The notes under the pieces: model-generated | The model's input: only the letters and a program-made list of their open reading frames with translations | Database searches by the model: none | What the model was told of the DNA's origin: nothing | Made by a program: the position numbers and the translations under genes | Shown: positions 9,509 through 17,284 of the stretch, in pieces | Layout: each line of letters begins with the position of its first letter | Position numbering within the stretch: position 1 is the first letter of the stretch | Source of the DNA: Gammaproteobacteria bacterium UBA3498 | GTDB taxonomy: Bacteria > Pseudomonadota > Gammaproteobacteria > Pseudomonadales > Pseudohongiellaceae | NCBI GenBank assembly: GCA_002377605.1 | Contig: DFQD01000047.1 | Span: 1 to 41,305 of the forward strand | Length of the DNA: 41,305 bases | Direction of reading: 5' to 3'

Positions 9509-10297
9509 ATGTCGGATGTAATCACCACAGATCAGTCCAACTTCGACTATAAGGACATCGTCAATTCTTTAAATCATTTCCTACGTATTCGGACCATGCC
9601 AATTGGTATGAGACTCTTTGAAACGATTGAAGAGATGGAAGAGATTGAACGAATACGTCGACCCAATGCCGTTCATACTACGGACCAAATTGTCGGCATG
9701 GCGGCAAGGAATGGCTGGACCGTTGGTATTACTGCAGACGATCTCGTCGGAGCGCAGTGTAAAACGGTAATAGGCTTATCTCCGAGGGATGAAGAGTGGT
9801 TATCCGGTGATCGTATGAGCGGTGTCTGGTACGCGGATCATGAAAACGCCAGCGCCCATCAACATGCAATGGACGTAGTTCCGTTTGGTAAATATCAGGC
9901 CATGGCTGTAAGTCCTTTGGCAAGTGGGCGCCTTGCCCCGCCAGATATCTGCTTAATCTATGCAACACCGGCACAGATGATTCTGTTTATTAACGGACTA
10001 CAGTGGTCTGGATACAAAAAATTGGAATGGGGATGTGTCGGAGAGTCTTCCTGCGCAGATTCCTGGGGCAGGGCACTGTCTACTGGGGAGCCCAGTCTGT
10101 CGATTCCTTGTTTCGCCGAACGTCGATATGGCGGTGTAATGGAAGATGAGTTATTGATGGCTATACCACCGGTCTATTTGCCAAAGGTCATTGAAGGATT
10201 AAAACAACTCTCAGCTAATGGGCTGCGTTATCCTATTGCGCAATACGGTGTTAATAATGATGTAAGGGCAGGGATGGGAGTAAGTTATAGTCCTTAA
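9509..10297 (+). CDS. DUF169 family protein
   Basis: This is a cytosolic protein of 262 residues with no signal peptide. The opening LNHFLRIRTMPIGMRLF, the central run that ends MAVSPLASGRLAPPDICLIYATPAQMILFINGL, and the cysteines in GCVGESSCADSW and SIPCFAERRYGG match DUF169 (PF02596), an uncharacterised family of Bacteria and Archaea. Members share conserved cysteines and are sometimes found near anaerobic or C1 metabolism genes; here the neighbours give no such clue. Function unknown. It is followed after 30 bases by a small lipoprotein gene. Confidence 0.72.
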   Translation: MSDVITTDQSNFDYKDIVNSLNHFLRIRTMPIGMRLFETIEEMEEIERIRRPNAVHTTDQIVGMAARNGWTVGITADDLVGAQCKTVIGLSPRDEEWLSGDRMSGVWYADHENASAHQHAMDVVPFGKYQAMAVSPLASGRLAPPDICLIYATPAQMILFINGLQWSGYKKLEWGCVGESSCADSWGRALSTGEPSLSIPCFAERRYGGVMEDELLMAIPPVYLPKVIEGLKQLSANGLRYPIAQYGVNNDVRAGMGVSYSP

Positions 10298-10327
10298 ACT
10301 GGTGATAATTTTAAGAGTGAAGAAAAT

Positions 10328-10684
10328 ATGAATATACGAACTACTTATGGCTTACTGTTAATTACGATTGCATTGATCGGGTGTGCTGCATCAGTACCTC
10401 CAGCCGTGGGAATGTGGGATGTTGAGTTAAATACCCCTCTAGGCGCTCAGCAAGTCGTTTTAACTATTGATGCAGATGGCACTGGTAGCTTTGCTGGGCC
10501 ACAAGGTGAACAAGGAATCGAAGGAATAATGTTCGATGGCAACGGCCTCACTTTCTCATTAGCCTTCGACGCTCAGGGCCAGAGTGTTACTTTGGATTTT
10601 AGTGGGTCAATTGAAGGGAATGCTTTAAACGGAGAATTTAATACGCCTTTTGGTTCGCTGGCAGTGAGTGGTAGTCGTCAATAA
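10328..10684 (+). CDS. Small lipoprotein of unknown function
   Basis: The 118-residue product has a lipoprotein signal with lipobox LIGC (Cys19). After it comes a beta-rich, glycine-rich domain: GMWDVELNTPLGAQQVVLTI, GTGSFAGPQGEQGIEG and GNALNGEFNTPFGSLAVSG. The pattern (a W at the start, repeated short strands, a 'G-x-L-x-G' turn near the end) resembles small beta-barrel lipoproteins found beside amidohydrolases and other secreted enzymes, but I do not recognise a named family. The start ATG at 10328 follows GTGAAGAAA. It sits between the DUF169 gene and a secreted 340-aa protein on the same strand. Confidence 0.7.
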   Translation: MNIRTTYGLLLITIALIGCAASVPPAVGMWDVELNTPLGAQQVVLTIDADGTGSFAGPQGEQGIEGIMFDGNGLTFSLAFDAQGQSVTLDFSGSIEGNALNGEFNTPFGSLAVSGSRQ

Positions 10685-10773
10685 GAAAGTAAATTAATAA
10701 CCGGTATATTTTATACAGACGGCGCTGTCTCCATATCACATTCTGGAGCCGGAGTGGCAAGTACAGAATTCTT

Positions 10774-11796
10774 ATGACCAGCAATAGAATAAAACTTATT
10801 CTCATTTCCCTAATCTTCCAGGGCAGCGGCGCTGTATTTGGCGCAGAAGAATATGTAGCACCTAGAACCCAATGGGGCCAGCCAGATCTGCAGGGTGTTT
10901 GGAATTTTGCTTCTAATGTCCCAATGGAACGCCCTGAAGAATTTGGTGATAGACAGTTTCTTACCGAAGAAGAAGTATTAGCAGCACAGCGGGAAAAATT
11001 TTCCATTGGAAGAAGGCGCGAGTCCACCCGAACTTCTACCGGAATCGAAGCCTTTTATAACGACACTATGTGGATGGAGAGGGCACGAGTCGATGGTGTT
11101 GTCCGTACTTCCCTCTTGGTTTATCCATTAAGTGGTCGTCTACCAGAACGGGTTGAAGGTGTAACCCACCAACCGGGTGGCGAGCGAGACGTTCCAGGTG
11201 GGCGTCCAGTGCGATTCGCCGTAGGTGGAATTGGTCGAGACGGCCCTGAAGATCGAGGGCTATCAGAGCGTTGTCTCGTTGGGTTCAATGCTGGGCCGCA
11301 ATTAATGCCAAGCGTTTATAATAACAACGTCCAGATTGTGCAGAACAAAGATACTGTCGTCATCTTTGCTGAGATGGTGCACGATGCTCGTTTGATTAGA
11401 CTAACAGAAGGACCTGAATTGGATGAAAAAGTTGGGCTGTGGTCAGGCGATTCTCGAGGTTATTGGGATGGAGATACTCTCGTAATAACTACTAAAAACT
11501 TTAATGGGCTAACTCAAAGCTTCGAAGGTTACGGCTCTTCAAAGAATAAGGTTCTTTATGAGCGTTTAACCCGAGTTGGTCCTGATACTATTAATTATGA
11601 ATTCACTATAGATGATCCGTCCACATTTACCGACAAGGTAACCGCAATAGTTAAGTTAGCAAAGGTGTCTTCCCAGCTATACGAATACGCTTGTCATGAA
11701 GGTAACTATGGCATGGGTAACATGCTTCGCGCTGCGCGTGACCGGGATGCAACGGCGTTTACAGATCGCGTAAGGGAAATGTTCGATGATCGATAA
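10774..11796 (+). CDS. Secreted protein of an uncharacterised 'RTxWGxPDLQGVW' family
   Basis: The 340-residue protein has a signal peptide ending at VFGA-EEY (about residue 24). The mature start, APRTQWGQPDLQGVWNF, and the C-terminal ACHEGNYGMGN (residues 306-316) are hallmarks of a family I remember as abundant in Acidobacteria and marine Gammaproteobacteria and usually annotated hypothetical. Other conserved-looking segments are GPQLMPSVYNNNVQIVQ, VHDARLIRL, DSRGYWDGDTLVITTKNF and YERLTRVGPDTINYEFTIDDP, giving a beta-rich fold. The lone CysHis near the end could bind a metal. Function is not known and no neighbour reveals it. It is the last member of a loose same-strand series that starts with the DUF2272 gene. 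Confidence 0.75.
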   Translation: MTSNRIKLILISLIFQGSGAVFGAEEYVAPRTQWGQPDLQGVWNFASNVPMERPEEFGDRQFLTEEEVLAAQREKFSIGRRRESTRTSTGIEAFYNDTMWMERARVDGVVRTSLLVYPLSGRLPERVEGVTHQPGGERDVPGGRPVRFAVGGIGRDGPEDRGLSERCLVGFNAGPQLMPSVYNNNVQIVQNKDTVVIFAEMVHDARLIRLTEGPELDEKVGLWSGDSRGYWDGDTLVITTKNFNGLTQSFEGYGSSKNKVLYERLTRVGPDTINYEFTIDDPSTFTDKVTAIVKLAKVSSQLYEYACHEGNYGMGNMLRAARDRDATAFTDRVREMFDDR

Positions 11797-11924
11797 ATTA
11801 ACTGTTGAACTAGCAAAACCTGTGGATTTCCATTAATTAGGTCAGACACCCAATCTGCATAGCGTACTCCTTCAACCTTCCTTACCCTAAATTAAATTGA
11901 AAGTTTAACTAGTGAAGATGCACC

Positions 11925-12755
11925 ATGCTTAAAGATATTCTAAGAAACGGAGACAGCATAGTTGTTCCAGGATCCTATGATGCATTGTCAGCGCTAGTGG
12001 CAGCTGAGGCAGGATTTAAAGCCATTTATCTTTCCGGATTTGGTGTGGCTGGAAGCCTTCTTGGTAAACCAGATATAGGTCTCGTTACTGCTGAACAAAT
12101 GGTTAATACAATTAGGTATGTGGTCGAAGCTTCGGGAAACATACCAGTAATTGCTGATGGTGATAATGGCTATGGAGGCGTAAGCAGTGTCGCGAATCTA
12201 GTACATGCCTATGAGGAGGCGGGCGCACAATGTATTCAGATAGAAGATCAGGTTAGTCCAAAACGGTGCGGCCACATGGATAATAAGGAGGTGGTAGAGC
12301 TAGATGACGCAGTAAGCAAGATTGCTGCATCGGTTCAATCACGGAAATCAAAAGATTTTCTCATTATGGCTCGAACGGATAGTCGGGCAACTCACGGATT
12401 AAATGAGGCCCTGCGTAGAGGTGAAGCCTTTTTAAAAGTAGGTGCAGATATTCTTTTTATCGAAGCACCCGCAAGTATTGAAGAGATGGAGACTATTAAA
12501 AAAGAATTTCCTGAGACCGTATTGGTTGCCAATATGGTAGAAGAAGGCAAGAGTCCTGTGCTTAAAGTGTCAGAGCTATCTGAGATGGGATACCAAATAG
12601 TTTTGCGCCCAATTTCTGGATTATTGGCAGTAGCGAAAACCTTAAAGAAAAGTTATAGCGCATTACTAAACGATGATGAGGATGCAATGCGCGCAATCTC
12701 AAGGCTAACTTTTCAGGAATATAATGAGTTGGTAAAACTTGCCGATTATTCTTAA
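11925..12755 (+). CDS. Isocitrate lyase/PEP mutase superfamily enzyme (probable C-C lyase)
   Basis: This 276-residue cytosolic TIM-barrel protein belongs to the ICL/PEPM superfamily (PF13714). ADGDNGYGG (residues 77-85) supplies the Mg-binding aspartates, IQIEDQV (104-110) another acidic ligand, and PKRCGH (112-117) is the flexible active-site loop. The Cys115-bearing KRCGH loop is typical of the lyases (methylisocitrate lyase, dimethylmalate lyase, oxaloacetate decarboxylase-like), whereas true phosphoenolpyruvate mutases lack this cysteine. It is therefore likely a lyase or decarboxylase acting on a 2-hydroxy or 2-oxo dicarboxylate. No prpC or prpD lies nearby, so I do not assign prpB. It converges with the CMD-family gene with only 12 bases between stops. 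Confidence 0.83.
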   Translation: MLKDILRNGDSIVVPGSYDALSALVAAEAGFKAIYLSGFGVAGSLLGKPDIGLVTAEQMVNTIRYVVEASGNIPVIADGDNGYGGVSSVANLVHAYEEAGAQCIQIEDQVSPKRCGHMDNKEVVELDDAVSKIAASVQSRKSKDFLIMARTDSRATHGLNEALRRGEAFLKVGADILFIEAPASIEEMETIKKEFPETVLVANMVEEGKSPVLKVSELSEMGYQIVLRPISGLLAVAKTLKKSYSALLNDDEDAMRAISRLTFQEYNELVKLADYS

Positions 12756-12767
12756 CATTTGTTAGTA

Positions 12768-13418
12768 CTATTCGTTCCACGCAGAACCGGCCCAGTTCGC
12801 AACCTCTCCTGACTTAGGGATAGGAACTTCTTTTATTCGTTCTGGTACATCATCGTATTCCAGACGCAAGGCCTTGCAACAAACCGCATGCAGGTTGTAA
12901 CCCATTATATGGTAAGTAAGCTCTAATATATCTTTGTCCGAAAGGTGAGAATGAAGAGCTTCAAATAATTCATCTGAGGCTCTACCTCCTTGCAGAATAA
13001 GAGCATCGCTCCAGGCGAGAATTGCGCGATCTTTTGCATCGTAAACATTAGATACCTCCCAATGGGGAATTTCTGCAATTTTCTCCTCACTCATGCCAAA
13101 TCGCCGAGCGGCTTTGCAATGTTGGGAAAAAACAAACTGGCTCCCTTGCACATAGCCGGCTCGCAAGATGCCTAACTCCCTGACGATAGGATCTAATTGG
13201 CTCACGCTCTTGTCGGCAAACATGCCGAACATTCCAAAGTGTTTCGTAGCGTGTTCAAAGATATATGGAACAAGGGCAAAAACGGTCCACCAGTTACCTG
13301 GCGTGCCAGTAGCCGTACCTGGTTCTTCGACTGGATCTCGCTCTCCAAAAAGAGCTTCGTAATATTTGCTTATATATTCATTCGCTTCGTTCCTTGGAAC
13401 TTGCTTTAGTCTGGGCAT
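12768..13418 (-). CDS. Carboxymuconolactone decarboxylase (CMD/AhpD-like) family protein
   Basis: The 216-residue cytosolic protein contains the helical CMD motif in ELGILRAGYVQGSQFVFSQH followed by AARRFGMSEEKI. In AhpD-type peroxidase partners the loop carries CxxC before the His; here it reads GSQFVFSQH, so the redox cysteines are absent and a thiol peroxidase role is unlikely. This cysteine-free form is the usual one in decarboxylase or hydratase-like members that occur with catabolic genes. A second block, DRAILAWSDALILQGGRASDELFEAL, and DILELTYHIMGYNLHA fit the repeat of the fold. It is divergent from the VOC gene over a palindromic promoter region, which suggests joint control and action on the same compound. 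Confidence 0.82.
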   Translation of the reverse strand: MPRLKQVPRNEANEYISKYYEALFGERDPVEEPGTATGTPGNWWTVFALVPYIFEHATKHFGMFGMFADKSVSQLDPIVRELGILRAGYVQGSQFVFSQHCKAARRFGMSEEKIAEIPHWEVSNVYDAKDRAILAWSDALILQGGRASDELFEALHSHLSDKDILELTYHIMGYNLHAVCCKALRLEYDDVPERIKEVPIPKSGEVANWAGSAWNE

Positions 13419-13471
13419 GGTGCCTCCTCTGCATAGGATAAATTTTTGTTCATTTTAAAATCTTTAAGGTA

Positions 13472-13500
13472 TTGACTTTGTAGTCAAATTGTCAATCATT
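13472..13500 (+). promoter_or_regulatory. Divergent promoter with palindromic operator candidate
   Basis: TTGACT (13472-13477) and AGTCAA (13482-13487) form a perfect six-base inverted repeat with spacer TTGT, and a further half-site GTCAA lies at 13491-13495. The left arm can serve as the -35 box for the VOC gene (TTGACT, 16-base spacer, AATCAT at 13494-13499). On the other strand 13495-13490 reads the consensus -35 TTGACA directed to the CMD gene, although I see only weak -10 boxes for it. A repressor on the palindrome would block both genes. No regulator gene is next to it. Confidence 0.5.
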
Positions 13501-13540
13501 GGAATTCAATCGAATTGCGAATAAACCTGTGAATAATAAA

Positions 13541-13545
13541 GAGGA
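13541..13545 (+). promoter_or_regulatory. Ribosome binding site deciding the VOC gene start
   Basis: GAGGA at 13541-13545 is placed seven bases before the ATG at 13553. The longer frame from a TTG at 13499 would begin inside the proposed -10 box, so the ATG is the start. Confidence 0.65.
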
Positions 13546-13552
13546 AGCTGCC

Positions 13553-14074
13553 ATGCCGGCTAATGAAAAATTTGAAATCCGCGGAGTCAATCATCTAGCA
13601 CTGGTGTGCAAAGATATGAAACGCACCGTAGATTTTTATTCGGGCATCTTAGGTATGCCGCTCACCAAGACGATCGATTTGCCTAATGGCATGGGTCAGC
13701 ATTTCTTTTTTGACATCGGTAAAGGTGATTCTCTTGCATTCTTTTGGTTTCCGGATGCTCCTGAAAGTCAGCCAGGAGTTACCCATCCAGAAGCAATGGT
13801 AGGCAAAGGCTCAATAGTGTCAGCCCACGCATCAATGAATCACATAGCCTTCGATGTGCCAGAAGCAAAGATTGAAGAATACCAACAACGATTAGAAGAG
13901 GCGGGCGTGGAAGTTACTAAAGTGGTTAATCATGATGATTCTCCTACCCAGGCAAGTCCAACGATTACCGATTCAACCTTTGTTCGATCTGTTTATTTCC
14001 GCGATCCAGATGGCATCATGCTGGAATTCGCCAGCTGGACTCGAGAAATGACTGCGAACGATGTGGATTGGTAG
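13553..14074 (+). CDS. VOC family (glyoxalase/extradiol dioxygenase fold) protein
   Basis: The protein has 173 residues from the ATG at 13553. It has the paired beta-alpha-beta-beta-beta modules of the vicinal oxygen chelate superfamily: GVNHLALVCKDMKRTVDFYSG (residues 11-31) opens the first, SMNHIAFDVPE (94-104) the second, and FRDPDGIMLEFASW (149-162) closes it. His14, His97 and Glu158 are in the usual metal-ligand positions, so the metal site appears intact. The family includes glyoxalases, ring-cleavage dioxygenases, epimerases and resistance proteins; the substrate is not evident. The divergent CMD-family gene suggests a role in degrading a small organic compound. Confidence 0.85.
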   Translation: MPANEKFEIRGVNHLALVCKDMKRTVDFYSGILGMPLTKTIDLPNGMGQHFFFDIGKGDSLAFFWFPDAPESQPGVTHPEAMVGKGSIVSAHASMNHIAFDVPEAKIEEYQQRLEEAGVEVTKVVNHDDSPTQASPTITDSTFVRSVYFRDPDGIMLEFASWTREMTANDVDW

Positions 14075-14086
14075 TTCTGTCCATTC

Positions 14087-15592
14087 TTAATTCCTGAAAG
14101 GCGCCAGCTCTTCCTCATTAAGTACGCTTGGAGCAGGTTGTGGTGACAGTGGTTTCAGAGTTTTATTCGCTAAACCTGGATGGTCACTAGGAATGAATGT
14201 AGCTCTAAACGCTGAATACATATTCGGAATTATTGGCTGCGGTGTAAACCCACCTGGCAGCCTTACTTCTCCGGAGTATAACGACCAGTATTCCCAAACT
14301 ATTTCGCCTTCTCTATTTACTTCGATAAATCTTCCTTGAGGTCCGTAATCAATAAAAGTATTTCCGTTAGACATGCGATGGGCGCCGGAAATAAATGAAG
14401 CCCAATAGTCATCAGAATAATTCCAGACTAATTCTTGCGGTCCAAACGGTTGTCCCGGTTCTATATGGTAAGTCCCATTAGAATTTAGTGGCGGAGTGAA
14501 TTCAATAGTTTCAGACACGGGTGGCGACGAGCCAATGGCACTGTTGCTGAACGCGGTTAGATTACCAGCACCAGGAAAACCTTCTGGAATCCAGCGGATG
14601 TCATGTTGGAGGCCTAGGCCAATATCCTTAGGTTCTGGGTGACCATAAGCTGCAGGATTACCCCACCGATAGAGTAGATCACCAGCAGGCCCCTTAGCTT
14701 CTTCAGTGCTAATGCTGTGGTCAATTATCCAGACCTCATTTAAAGACCTGACACTAATTGCGATTTGGTCCAGTTCTGGATTGTAAGCAATGGCATTGGA
14801 GTGATGCATATCCGAACCGCGGTCACCAACTGTCGCGAGAGGTGTTGATTGAAGATTTTCTTTCTGAGCGTCGAGTTGTTCGGTTGTTACTTGCGGTATA
14901 GGAGGTCCGGCATTGATATCTACCTTGTGCGGAAAATCAATTGGGTTGCCGTAATTCGGTAGATTAGGATCAGTATCCTGCACCATATGGTCCCAAGAGT
15001 GCCATTCCCAAACCACATGCCCACCTTTGTCTTGAGGTTCGATTTCTATGACAATGTCAGGCCACAATCCCGCTTCTGGCGTTTTTTCTGAGCGACGACC
15101 TGCAGCCAATGCTTCTGTTTTACTCTTATTTTCCCAAGCAATTGCGAGGATGTTTCCATTGGGCATTACTTCGAAATCATGATGCAACAGTCTTTGGTAA
15201 CTTGCTAGTTCATAGGACCAGACTACTTCCCCTTCCCAATTGAACTTTTCGATATACCCACCCTGGCCACCTGCATTAAATCGTGGTGCATTAGGATCTC
15301 TTCCTCCACGTATTAAGTGCCCATCTTTTAAGAAATAAGTACTTGCAGGAGCATATTCACCTTTCCAGGTGTGTACAACCTGGCCATTGCGATTAATTAA
15401 ATAAGTGGTATCACTTATTAATGGCGTAAACAAAATATAACCAGACAAAAGGTTTGCATTGTTTACCCGTAATCCTCTTTCTTCATTTAGGCCTGCCATC
15501 GCAATGGGGTCAGGCAGAGGAGGTGGGTTAGTAGAAGCGCAGTCAACAAGGAAAATTACACTGACAGTAAGAGCTATTAATCGTGAGTTCAT
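14087..15592 (-). CDS. Arylsulfotransferase-like (ASST) beta-propeller lipoprotein
   Basis: The 501-residue protein has a signal peptide with a possible lipobox (FLVDC, Cys18; Asp before the Cys is unusual). The remainder is a propeller of the arylsulfotransferase type: GQVVHTWKGEYAP (70-82), LLHHDFEVMPNGNILAIAWE (135-154), DMHHSNAIAYNPELDQIAIS (261-280), LQHDIRWIPEG (328-338) and AHRMSNGNTFIDYG (404-417). The histidines at 137/138, 263/264 and 405 lie where this family keeps substrate and catalytic residues, and the repeated 'PNGN' and 'GEIVWEY' strands are characteristic. PAPS-independent ASSTs transfer sulfate between phenols in the periplasm, but many members are uncharacterised. Its start codon overlaps the stop of a tiny upstream ORF (ATGA). 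Confidence 0.78.
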   Translation of the reverse strand: MNSRLIALTVSVIFLVDCASTNPPPLPDPIAMAGLNEERGLRVNNANLLSGYILFTPLISDTTYLINRNGQVVHTWKGEYAPASTYFLKDGHLIRGGRDPNAPRFNAGGQGGYIEKFNWEGEVVWSYELASYQRLLHHDFEVMPNGNILAIAWENKSKTEALAAGRRSEKTPEAGLWPDIVIEIEPQDKGGHVVWEWHSWDHMVQDTDPNLPNYGNPIDFPHKVDINAGPPIPQVTTEQLDAQKENLQSTPLATVGDRGSDMHHSNAIAYNPELDQIAISVRSLNEVWIIDHSISTEEAKGPAGDLLYRWGNPAAYGHPEPKDIGLGLQHDIRWIPEGFPGAGNLTAFSNSAIGSSPPVSETIEFTPPLNSNGTYHIEPGQPFGPQELVWNYSDDYWASFISGAHRMSNGNTFIDYGPQGRFIEVNREGEIVWEYWSLYSGEVRLPGGFTPQPIIPNMYSAFRATFIPSDHPGLANKTLKPLSPQPAPSVLNEEELAPFRN

Positions 15593-15774
15593 ATGAGAAT
15601 TTCAATTCGAGTCTTAATTATTACGCAGACGCACATAAATGCTAGGGTTTTAATGATGTATTCTCCCGCAAGTGAATCAGCAAATGTTTCTAGTTTAACG
15701 GATTGTGAAAATCCGGCGACAGGTATTAAAAGCAAGTAGAAGAATGCAGTGGATAAGGGGGCTCTTCTTGTCAT
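15589..15774 (-). CDS. Small membrane-protein ORF coupled to the ASST-like gene
   Basis: A 61-residue ORF starts at ATG 15774, which has GGAAG about six bases upstream; an in-frame GTG at 15786 overlaps this site and is less likely. Its TGA overlaps the ATG of the ASST-like gene in the arrangement ATGA, the classic sign of translational coupling. The product has an N-terminal hydrophobic segment that could be a signal peptide (STAFFYLLLIPVAGFSQ) and a second hydrophobic stretch near the C-terminus (IIKTLAFMCVCVII), so it may be a two-pass or secreted small protein. No family is recognised. It may also be merely a leader ORF. Confidence 0.45.
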   Translation of the reverse strand: MTRRAPLSTAFFYLLLIPVAGFSQSVKLETFADSLAGEYIIKTLAFMCVCVIIKTRIEILI

Positions 15775-15931
15775 TATTGCTTCCACTTAGAGTAGAACTC
15801 TTGCAAAGGGGAAGCACAAGATTATCCTCAAGATTCGTCATTTGCCAGTAATTGGTAGTATCTGCGACAAGTCGAGAAGAACTTCAGGCGCAGTGGGGGT
15901 AAAATACCCGTTAATTCTAGAGCAATCGATT

Positions 15932-17203
15932 ATGTCTATTTCTAAAATTAGTTTTCTCTGTAGCCTATTATTGGTGTTCTTCAGCCCAAGGGTGTTGCTA
16001 GCTCAGAATGATTCACCTTATGAGCGTGAATATCCAGTGATGAACTATGGGTCAGCGCAATTGCAGGATGCCGTGACTGAATTGCAGGCGCGAATGGACG
16101 TGGGGGAGGTGAGTTTAAAGTTTAACGCGGAGCGAGGTTATCTCGATGCAGCATTGGATGCGTTAGGTATCAGTAGCACCTCTCAGCTATTAGTTTTTTC
16201 CAGAACAAGTTTGCAACAACCGCTAATTTCTCCCCAGTCACCCCGTGCTATTTATTTTAACGATTCTACTTATGTGGCTTGGGTGCAGGAATCCGGTCTA
16301 CTTGAAGTTGCAACAATGGATCCAAATCTTGGGCCTGTATTTTTTACCCTTGGTCAAATTGAATCGGAACAACCGCAGTTCAATCGAGAATTTCGTACTT
16401 GCTTACGCTGTCACGATAGTTTGTCATTAACCGGCGGTGGGACTCCGCGATTTATGATGAGTTCTAATTACACTGGTGTTGCTGGTCAACTCGTTTCTCA
16501 CGAAGGTAGCATCATGACTACTAGTCGTACTCCTATTAGTAGTCGCTGGGGTGGTTGGTATGTTACTGGCTTTCACGGTGAACAAAGACATCTGGGTAAC
16601 GTATTTATTCAAACCGCAGATGACATTTCGGACGAAAATCTAGCGACGACTGGCAATCGAGAATCGCTGGAAGGCCTGCCCCAAATAGAGCCTTATGTTG
16701 CGCCCTATAGCGACATAGTCGCGTTGTTAGTAATAGAGCACCAGATCGAAATCCAAAATAAGATAGCTCGCACAAATTTTTATGCCCGGACATTATTAGA
16801 TGAACAAGAGCTCAGCGGTGCTGAAGTGGAAGAAGCTTTAGATGTATTGGCAGAAGAATTGCTTGAATCTTTATTCATGGTAGGACAGCCATCGCTAATT
16901 GATACCGTTGAAGGAACTTCAGGATTCACAGCTGAATTTGAATCTAGTGGGCCTAAAGATTCCCAAGGTAGGTCCTTGCGTGATCTCGATTTACAACAAC
17001 GCTTATTCAAATATCCTCTAAGTTATTTGGTTTACTCGAGTGCTTATAAATCACTGCCACAGCAGATTAAAGAACGAGTTGCTGCGCGAATGGAAGAGAT
17101 CTTGACTAGTAATGGAAGTAATGATGACTACAAACATCTATCTAGTGAAGACAGGCGGGCAATCTCTGAAATTCTCATTGAAACAAACTGGAGTGATGAA
17201 TAA
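15932..17203 (+). CDS. Exported protein with a single c-type heme motif (CLRCH)
   Basis: The protein has 423 residues from ATG 15932, which starts a good signal peptide (core ISFLCSLLLVFFSPRVLLA, cleavage before QND). An in-frame alternative start at 15842 would bury the signal behind 30 residues. Cys157-Leu-Arg-Cys160-His161 is a heme c attachment motif, and the following TGGGTPRFMMSSNYTG and SRWGGWYVTGFHGEQRHLGN stretches resemble an uncharacterised family of exported cytochrome-like proteins that I recall from Acidobacteria and marine bacteria. The C-terminal half is helical and acidic. Probably an electron carrier or heme enzyme of the periplasm; partner unknown. It is divergent from the small-ORF/ASST pair and convergent with the monooxygenase-esterase gene. 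Confidence 0.75.
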   Translation: MSISKISFLCSLLLVFFSPRVLLAQNDSPYEREYPVMNYGSAQLQDAVTELQARMDVGEVSLKFNAERGYLDAALDALGISSTSQLLVFSRTSLQQPLISPQSPRAIYFNDSTYVAWVQESGLLEVATMDPNLGPVFFTLGQIESEQPQFNREFRTCLRCHDSLSLTGGGTPRFMMSSNYTGVAGQLVSHEGSIMTTSRTPISSRWGGWYVTGFHGEQRHLGNVFIQTADDISDENLATTGNRESLEGLPQIEPYVAPYSDIVALLVIEHQIEIQNKIARTNFYARTLLDEQELSGAEVEEALDVLAEELLESLFMVGQPSLIDTVEGTSGFTAEFESSGPKDSQGRSLRDLDLQQRLFKYPLSYLVYSSAYKSLPQQIKERVAARMEEILTSNGSNDDYKHLSSEDRRAISEILIETNWSDE

Positions 17204-17284
17204 TTGAGTTCTTAAAGATAGAAAATCGTTTCAGTATAATTCGACTAATTAACTAACAATAATTGTGAATGATTGTTTTCTCGA

